DNA from: Sphingomonas_O antarctica
GTDB taxonomy: Bacteria; Pseudomonadota; Alphaproteobacteria; Sphingomonadales; Sphingomonadaceae
Direction of reading: 5' to 3'
Assembly (NCBI RefSeq): GCF_965137005.1
Contig: NZ_CBCRXM010000004.1
Coordinates: forward strand, 201,036 to 265,035
DNA length: 64,000 nucleotides
Part shown: positions 60,534 to 64,000 of the stretch, in pieces
Numbering within the stretch: position 1 is the stretch's first letter
Layout of the letters: the number at the start of each line of letters is the position of its first letter
The notes under the pieces: model-generated
Seen by the model: only the letters and a program-made list of their open reading frames with translations
Databases searched by the model: none
What the model was told of the DNA's origin: nothing
Program-made: the position numbers and the translations under genes

Positions 60534-61052
60534 ATGGCCGAAACGCTCGCTGAATTGGTGACCGCCGATAAGATGATTGCCGCGCCAGCGGAGTGGTCTC
60601 GCGTAAACCGTTGCCTTGAGTTGAAGCTGCCCCTTGAGATCGCCGGGCTGGTCGAAGAGCAGTTCTTTTTCCGTGCGACGGCGCTCGCGCAGCTTCCCGA
60701 TGAGCAAGTGACCTTTCAGCTTGAGTATCACGGCACCAACATACCCGGCGGCAACGGGCCGCTTTGTCGCTTCGAATGGAACCCGAAAAAGCCTCACGAC
60801 AACAAGGGCCGGGGGCCTGTCGAGCTAAGGTTCTTCACACAAACTGGCTCCCATTTTCACTCTTTCGAAGACAACTGGTGCGAAGCCAACGGCGCGCTAT
60901 TGCGCGACAACTTGCCGATATCGCGACCCATTTCGCATGATATTCAAGGGTTTACCGAATGCCTTGAGTTCGTTGGGAATCTGTTCAGAATCAAGAGCAT
61001 AGGTGTTGTCAAAACGCCCGAATGGGTGCTAGATTTGGGTGTGTGGAATTGA
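60534..61052 (+). CDS. IS passenger 1 of coupled trio: hypothetical protein, 172 aa
   Basis: A 172-residue soluble protein starting MAETLAELVTADKMIA. The core has a beta-rich look (CLELKLPLEIAGLVEEQFFFRATALA) and a polar cluster RFFTQTGSHFHSFEDNWCEANG with closely spaced His, Asp and Trp. That arrangement is reminiscent of small bacterial DUF6978/DUF6516-like proteins found in toxin-antitoxin-style pairs, but I cannot confirm the family. The next gene starts 1 bp after its stop, implying one transcript. ATG at 60534 is preferred over one at 60486. Confidence 0.65.
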   Translation: MAETLAELVTADKMIAAPAEWSRVNRCLELKLPLEIAGLVEEQFFFRATALAQLPDEQVTFQLEYHGTNIPGGNGPLCRFEWNPKKPHDNKGRGPVELRFFTQTGSHFHSFEDNWCEANGALLRDNLPISRPISHDIQGFTECLEFVGNLFRIKSIGVVKTPEWVLDLGVWN

Positions 61053-61053
61053 C

Positions 61054-61815
61054 ATGGAAACTTTGACGAAAAGCGCCTTTGAAGACGCGGTTTCCAACGC
61101 CGTCCAGCGGCTCGCGTTCGTTCGCCATGAAGCGAGCGGGTCGTTCGTCACCACGTCGAACACCTATCCGAGCGGCGGTTCGGTCGTCGTTTGGATTCGG
61201 CGCGAGGCTCCGCACTTTTTGGTCTCGGACTTCGGGTTCGGATATCAAGAGTGTTCGATCATGGGCGCTGACCGCCGCCAGTTTTCAAAGCGGGCAGCGC
61301 CGATCGCCGAAGCCGCAGGCATTAATCTCACGCCGGATGGTGCATTCGAAGTGATGGTCACCGAGGGGCAGCTTCAGGGGGCGATCAAGGCCGTCGCAAA
61401 CTGCTCACAGGAAGTCGCCATCAAGTTCGCTCACCGCATGTTTCAGCGGCAACGCGCCGACGTTGGAACTATCGTGTTTGAAAAGCTGGAACGTCTGTTC
61501 GGCGATAAGAACGTGGCGAAAGAGATCGACTTCGTGGGAGCGTCCAGTTCTCATTGGCGGATCGACGTTCGGGTGCAGCGTGGCGACATGATTGCGCTGT
61601 TCGATACAGTCACGCCCTGGGCTCAATCTGTAGCGTTCACCTTGGCAAAATTCGGCGATATCAAGCTGCTGGAAAGCGCGCCTGCGCGAACTGCGGTGCT
61701 TGCCTCAAAAACCGGTTACGGGACGTGGATGACCGCCTTGGCGCAGACGGGGAGCATCATACAGGCGGCGGCGAATGACGACGCCTACACGCGGGCAGCG
61801 CGCCTTTCCTTATGA
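61054..61815 (+). CDS. IS passenger 2 of coupled trio: DUF1828-like hypothetical protein, 253 aa
   Basis: A 253-residue soluble protein. Residues 30-65 (GSFVTTSNTYPSGGSVVVWIRREAPHFLVSDFGFGYQ) resemble the DUF1828 pattern, in which a 'display' strand pair is followed by a TDDG-like turn, here VSDFGFG. The C-terminal half (WRIDVRVQRGDMIALFDTVTPWAQSVAFTLAKFGD) could be a DUF1829-like or nuclease-like domain. This resemblance is weak and needs a profile search. It starts 1 bp after passenger 1 and overlaps passenger 3 (ATGA). Confidence 0.65.
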   Translation: METLTKSAFEDAVSNAVQRLAFVRHEASGSFVTTSNTYPSGGSVVVWIRREAPHFLVSDFGFGYQECSIMGADRRQFSKRAAPIAEAAGINLTPDGAFEVMVTEGQLQGAIKAVANCSQEVAIKFAHRMFQRQRADVGTIVFEKLERLFGDKNVAKEIDFVGASSSHWRIDVRVQRGDMIALFDTVTPWAQSVAFTLAKFGDIKLLESAPARTAVLASKTGYGTWMTALAQTGSIIQAAANDDAYTRAARLSL

Positions 61816-62003
61816 GCGCGCGCCTCACACTTGCCCAAGCTATCGCAGCGGGTCGCGTTGAAGACTTTGCTGCCCAAGCTGAGGGGGACGGCATCGGCCC
61901 TGCCCCACGCGCTGCATTCGATGCACTGATTGGCGCTACAGTGCGCCGACCAGAAGATCGAACATCCCGTTCACCCGCGCGCGGTGGTTCGCGCGGAAAG
62001 TAA
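61812..62003 (+). CDS. IS passenger 3 of coupled trio: 63-aa protein whose C-terminus is antisense to the transposase
   Basis: MSARLTLAQAIAAGRVEDFAAQAEGDGIGPAPRAAFDALIG is a compact helical protein. ATG at 61812 overlaps the preceding stop, supporting translation. From residue 42 on (TVRRPEDRTSRSPARGGSRGK) the codons are the reverse complement of the last 22 codons of the transposase gene. The basic tail is thus dictated by the transposase sequence. Role unknown; a small antitoxin or adaptor is possible. Confidence 0.7.
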   Translation: MSARLTLAQAIAAGRVEDFAAQAEGDGIGPAPRAAFDALIGATVRRPEDRTSRSPARGGSRGK

Positions 62004-62844
62004 ACTCCGACAGATAGCGCGGCAGATATTTTGGGCTGACCGCAACGTGCGTCGAACGGATCGACGCTTTGAACAGCCGCCAGAAGCCCTCCACGCTGTT
62101 GACGTGATGGTTCACGCCGGTCGTGTAGTCGTAGTAGGCGTATTCCTTCTGACCGTGCTTCACGGTGCCGTGCTGATACCCGTCGCCAGTGAGTAAGTTG
62201 TAGCTGTAGAGTTCGTCGGTCGACACGACTGAACCGGCTTCAACCTTGTCCAGAACCACGGCGCGCAGGGTCTCTTTCTTGACGTTCGGGATGACTTGCG
62301 CAGCCATACGACCGTCACGCGCCACGAGACCCATAACGATGGTCTTGTTCGGGGCACCACGACCGCGCTTACCGCCCGACGTGCGACCGCCGATGTAGGC
62401 TTCGTCCAGTTCGACGTGGCCCGAAAGCAGCGCGTCAAAGGTCTGCGCCTTTTCGGTCAGCTTGCGGATTTGGTCGCCGATGCGCCACGCGGTCTTATAC
62501 GTCACGCCAAGCTGGCGTTGCAGTTCCTTGCCCGAGACACCGTGGCGCGTCGTGCAGAACAGATACATGGCATAGAACCACGAAACGAGCGGCGTCCGCG
62601 TGTCGTGCAGGATGGTGTTGGCAGTCGGCGCGATCTGAAACCGGCACTCGGGGCAGGCATAGACGCGGCGCTCGCGCAGCTTGTGGAACGTGACGCCGAC
62701 CGTGCCGCAATCAGGGCAATCCATTGTCGTGCCGCCAAAGCGAACCGCCATGATGTGCTCAAGGCAGGCGTCCTCGTTCGGGAAGCGCGCGAAGAACTCG
62801 CGGACGTTGAACTCGGGGGAGGCGGAAGGGCTGCGCTTCGTCAT
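61936..62844 (-). CDS. IS1595-family (ISXO2-like) transposase
   Basis: A 302-residue transposase. The N-terminal zinc ribbon has C43, C46, C64 and C67 (CPDCGTVG and CPECRFQ), followed by the TANTILHDTRTPLVSWFYAMYLF helix. The catalytic core has Asp147 in VELDEAYIGGR, Asp210 in VSTDELYSYN and the Asn249/Glu252 pair in HHVNSVEGFWRLFKASI. No frameshift or stop is seen, so it is probably active. It lies 26 bp inside the right terminal repeat and converges with the passenger trio. Confidence 0.95.
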   Translation of the reverse strand: MTKRSPSASPEFNVREFFARFPNEDACLEHIMAVRFGGTTMDCPDCGTVGVTFHKLRERRVYACPECRFQIAPTANTILHDTRTPLVSWFYAMYLFCTTRHGVSGKELQRQLGVTYKTAWRIGDQIRKLTEKAQTFDALLSGHVELDEAYIGGRTSGGKRGRGAPNKTIVMGLVARDGRMAAQVIPNVKKETLRAVVLDKVEAGSVVSTDELYSYNLLTGDGYQHGTVKHGQKEYAYYDYTTGVNHHVNSVEGFWRLFKASIRSTHVAVSPKYLPRYLSEFTFRANHRARVNGMFDLLVGAL

Positions 62845-62869
62845 GCCCTCTAACTAGGGAATGGTGCAG

Positions 62870-62892
62870 GGTGTGTCAAGGGGATAATCGGG
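62870..62892 (-). repeat. Right terminal inverted repeat of the IS1595-family element
   Basis: Read inward from 62892 it begins CCCGATTATCCC and ends ACACACC; 21 of 23 positions match the left repeat. It lies immediately upstream of the transposase start region. Confidence 0.93.
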
Positions 62893-62900
62893 TACGGTTT
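62893..62900. repeat. Right target-site duplication TACGGTTT
   Basis: Identical to 60164-60171 on the other side of the element. Confidence 0.95.
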
Positions 62901-63178
62901 TTGCCGTTGACCAAGCCACATGTGAACCAGCCGGGAATTTTCTTTGAAAGAACTGGTTTCCAATAGCCGCCGGTTAAACCTCGATCCCAAGTAATTTGGG
63001 CAGCGCCCGGATCAAAAAAACCTGCCAGTAACACTGGCTCGGCCAATTCTTTAAAGGCGGCGAATGATATGGGAGCGGGGCCTGGATTGATCGGCGCGTC
63101 GTCTTTCTTTGCTTCCGCAGCCGTTGCAATCAGGCTTCCAGCTAGCAGCCAAGCTCCGCGCATGCCCATTTTCCCCAT
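62893..63178 (-). pseudogene. 5' fragment of the exported PDZ-domain protein gene
   Basis: ATG at 63178 opens a protein with a signal peptide (MGKMGMRGAWLLAGSLIATAAEA) and a soluble segment ending WFTCGLVNGKNR at the insertion site. Translation would run on into the terminal repeat for five foreign residues (TRLSP) and stop at 62876, giving 100 residues. The rest of the gene, including the PDZ domain, is at 59721-60164. The fragment could still be exported but lacks the PDZ domain. Confidence 0.9.
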
Positions 63179-63312
63179 CTATCAGTATCAATTTCCAACG
63201 ATAAAGCGCGATCACGCGGTGCTTGCAAGGCGGCGGCTCAAAGGGTTTTTGCTAGCGTCGCATAAACATCAAAAACCTTGCACAAATCCGCGCAGAATTG
63301 CATATTCGCGTC

Positions 63313-63558
63313 ATGCCTCAGCTTAACATCTCCGTCCCCGATGGCCTGAAGGATTGGGCCGACGCCCGCGTCGCCGAGGGCAGCTATGCCAGCGCGAGCG
63401 ATTATGTCCGCGACCTGATGCGCCGCGACCGCGAGCGGCGCGAGCAGCTTGCACGGCTGCAAGCCGAAATCGACATTGGCCGCGCTTCGGGTGTCGATCC
63501 GCGTCCGGCGCGGGAAGTGCTGGCCGAAATCCGCGCCAAGCATCTTGGCACGGGTTGA
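63313..63558 (+). CDS. parD: ParD-type antitoxin
   Basis: An 81-residue ribbon-helix-helix antitoxin. The N-terminal DNA-binding part is MPQLNISVPDGLKDWADARVAEGSYASASDYVRDLMRRD, and the C-terminal helix that wraps the toxin ends VDPRPAREVLAEIRAKHLGTG. ATG at 63313 is preferred over an upstream TTG. The toxin gene overlaps its 3' end by 14 bp. Such pairs autorepress; the promoter region upstream shows no clear palindrome. Confidence 0.92.
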   Translation: MPQLNISVPDGLKDWADARVAEGSYASASDYVRDLMRRDRERREQLARLQAEIDIGRASGVDPRPAREVLAEIRAKHLGTG

Positions 63559-63841
63559 CGTCAGCGCCGCCGCGCGCGGCGACATCGACGACATTATCGG
63601 CTTCAGCGTTGAGCGCTTTGGTCGGGACATAACCGACCGGTATATTGCCGGTCTCGACGAACTTTTGGGGCGGCTCGAACTCTACGCCGAACTGGGCTCA
63701 CCCTATGTCGACGTCGCCCCGCCGCTGCGCGCAATCTCGTACCGCAGCCACAAGCTCTATTACGATTACGATGGTGCGATCGTCACGATTGTTCGCGTGC
63801 TCCATCAGTCGGCGGACGCCTCGGTCGCGCTGACAAACTAG
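63545..63841 (+). CDS. parE: ParE-type toxin
   Basis: A 98-residue RelE/ParE-fold toxin: VDVSAAARGDIDDIIGFSVERFGRDITDRYIAGLDELLGRLELYAELG, then AISYRSHKLYYDYDGAIVTIVRVLHQSADA, whose RVLHQ segment is the family C-terminal strand. ParE toxins act on gyrase. TTG at 63545 is the only reasonable start; it overlaps parD and would be translated by coupling. Both genes look intact. Confidence 0.9.
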   Translation: MARVDVSAAARGDIDDIIGFSVERFGRDITDRYIAGLDELLGRLELYAELGSPYVDVAPPLRAISYRSHKLYYDYDGAIVTIVRVLHQSADASVALTN

Positions 63842-63879
63842 GCGCGTAACTTTTCCCTTCCAAAATAGGGAATCGAAGC

Positions 63880-64000
63880 TGACGTGACCCCCGTTTCTTC
63901 ATCCAGTTGGAACTAGAGACCGGCCCCTCGAAGGGACGGACAGATGAAGCGGAAGCATTTCACGGAAGAGCAGATCATTGGCATCCTGAAGGAGGCCGAG
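63880..64000 (+). mobile_element. Start of an IS3-family insertion sequence (continues beyond window)
   Basis: A candidate terminal repeat TGACGTGACCCCCGTTTCTT begins at 63880, the TGA...CCCC form common at IS3-family (IS407-type) ends. It is followed 64 bp later by an orfA start. The right end lies outside the window, so length and duplication cannot be checked. Confidence 0.75.
63944..64000 (+). CDS. IS3-family transposase OrfA (partial)
   Basis: ATG at 63944 preceded by AGGGACGGA opens MKRKHFTEEQIIGILKEAE, the characteristic N-terminus of IS3-family OrfA helix-turn-helix proteins. Only 19 codons are inside the window. OrfB would follow by programmed frameshift beyond the edge. Confidence 0.88.
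   Translation, partial: MKRKHFTEEQIIGILKEAE

Larger units (their letters stand above)
60172..62892. mobile_element. Complete IS1595-family element with passenger genes (2721 bp)
   Basis: Terminal inverted repeats of 23 bp match at 21 positions: left 60172-60194 begins CCCGATTATCCC and right 62892-62870 read inward begins the same 12 bases, both continuing to ACACACC. Direct repeats TACGGTTT flank it. It carries an ISXO2/IS1595-type transposase gene (61936-62844) near the right end and four passenger genes: one on the minus strand and three coupled on the plus strand. This is the transporter-IS arrangement known in the IS1595 family. The clean duplication and restorable target gene indicate a fairly recent, intact insertion. 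Confidence 0.95.

Noticed and set aside
61936..62880. A minimal IS consisting only of the transposase gene with ends near 61920 and 62880
   Set aside because: Ends flanking the transposase alone show no convincing inverted repeat or duplication. The long-range ends at 60172 and 62892 match at 21 of 23 positions with an exact 8-bp duplication.

Overview
The window looks like a chromosomal segment of a sphingomonad-type alphaproteobacterium (Sphingomonadales). Base composition is GC-rich. Genes are tightly packed, with many 1-8 bp start/stop overlaps and frequent GTG and TTG starts. The families are typical of the class: UPF0262, an APS-reductase sulfur operon with DUF934 and DUF2849, ETF-QO, TrmFO, a short-form ArgC, and a ceramidase-like membrane protein. 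No plasmid or phage backbone is visible. About 60 kb is ordinary housekeeping sequence, and the last 4.3 kb is mobile or accessory.

Layout. 1-3.1 kb: UPF0262 (cut by the window edge), an EmrA-type membrane fusion protein and dnaB. 3.1-7.2 kb (minus): assimilatory sulfate reduction operon cobA - DUF2849 - cysI - DUF934 - cysH, in which siroheme synthesis feeds the sulfite reductase. 7.3-13.8 kb: PAP2 phosphatase, methyltransferase-like protein, selO-astD, alpha/beta hydrolase and glycosyltransferase. 13.8-19.3 kb (plus): flavin oxidoreductase, SH3 protein, prepilin peptidase, coniferyl-aldehyde dehydrogenase and amidase. 19.3-26.5 kb (mostly minus): argC with a small SH3 protein and MarR regulator, M17 peptidase, radical SAM protein, lytic transglycosylase and a uracil-DNA-glycosylase-like protein. 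26.6-33.6 kb (plus): ETF-QO, then ispE - N-formylglutamate amidohydrolase - ilvD - nnrD - RNA methyltransferase, the last five overlapping end to end. 33.6-39.3 kb: two tandem MAPEG proteins, a polyamine pair (deoxyhypusine-synthase-like plus ornithine decarboxylase), threonine dehydratase, a small membrane protein, MarR-like regulator and hydrolase. 39.3-42.9 kb (plus): cysteine desulfurase, [2Fe-2S] ferredoxin, SRP RNA (ffs), dnaX and ybaB. 42.9-46.1 kb (minus): three Tad-pilus-type secreted proteins. 46.1-51.1 kb: phytoene-synthase-like protein, EF-hand protein, trmFO, ceramidase-like protein, DUF188 protein and a GbsR-regulated membrane-protein unit with two palindromic operators. 51.3-59.7 kb: gyrA, TPR-like secreted protein, tRNA-Ile2(CAT), tRNA-Pro(TGG), lipoprotein, M28 peptidase and ettA.

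The most notable region is 59.7-63.2 kb. An exported PDZ-domain protein gene is split by a complete 2721-bp IS1595-family element (60172-62892). The element has 23-bp imperfect terminal inverted repeats (21/23) and a perfect 8-bp target duplication, TACGGTTT. Removing it restores one uninterrupted 242-codon frame. Besides its transposase it carries four passenger genes of unknown function. Three of them are translationally coupled, and the last has its C-terminus encoded antisense to the end of the transposase. A parDE toxin-antitoxin pair and the start of an IS3-family element follow to the window edge.

A second unusual theme is three REP-doublet (REPIN-like) palindromic elements of about 80-90 bp inside coding sequences (cysI, ispE and the N-formylglutamate amidohydrolase gene). 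Each keeps the frame open and adds roughly 26-30 residues.
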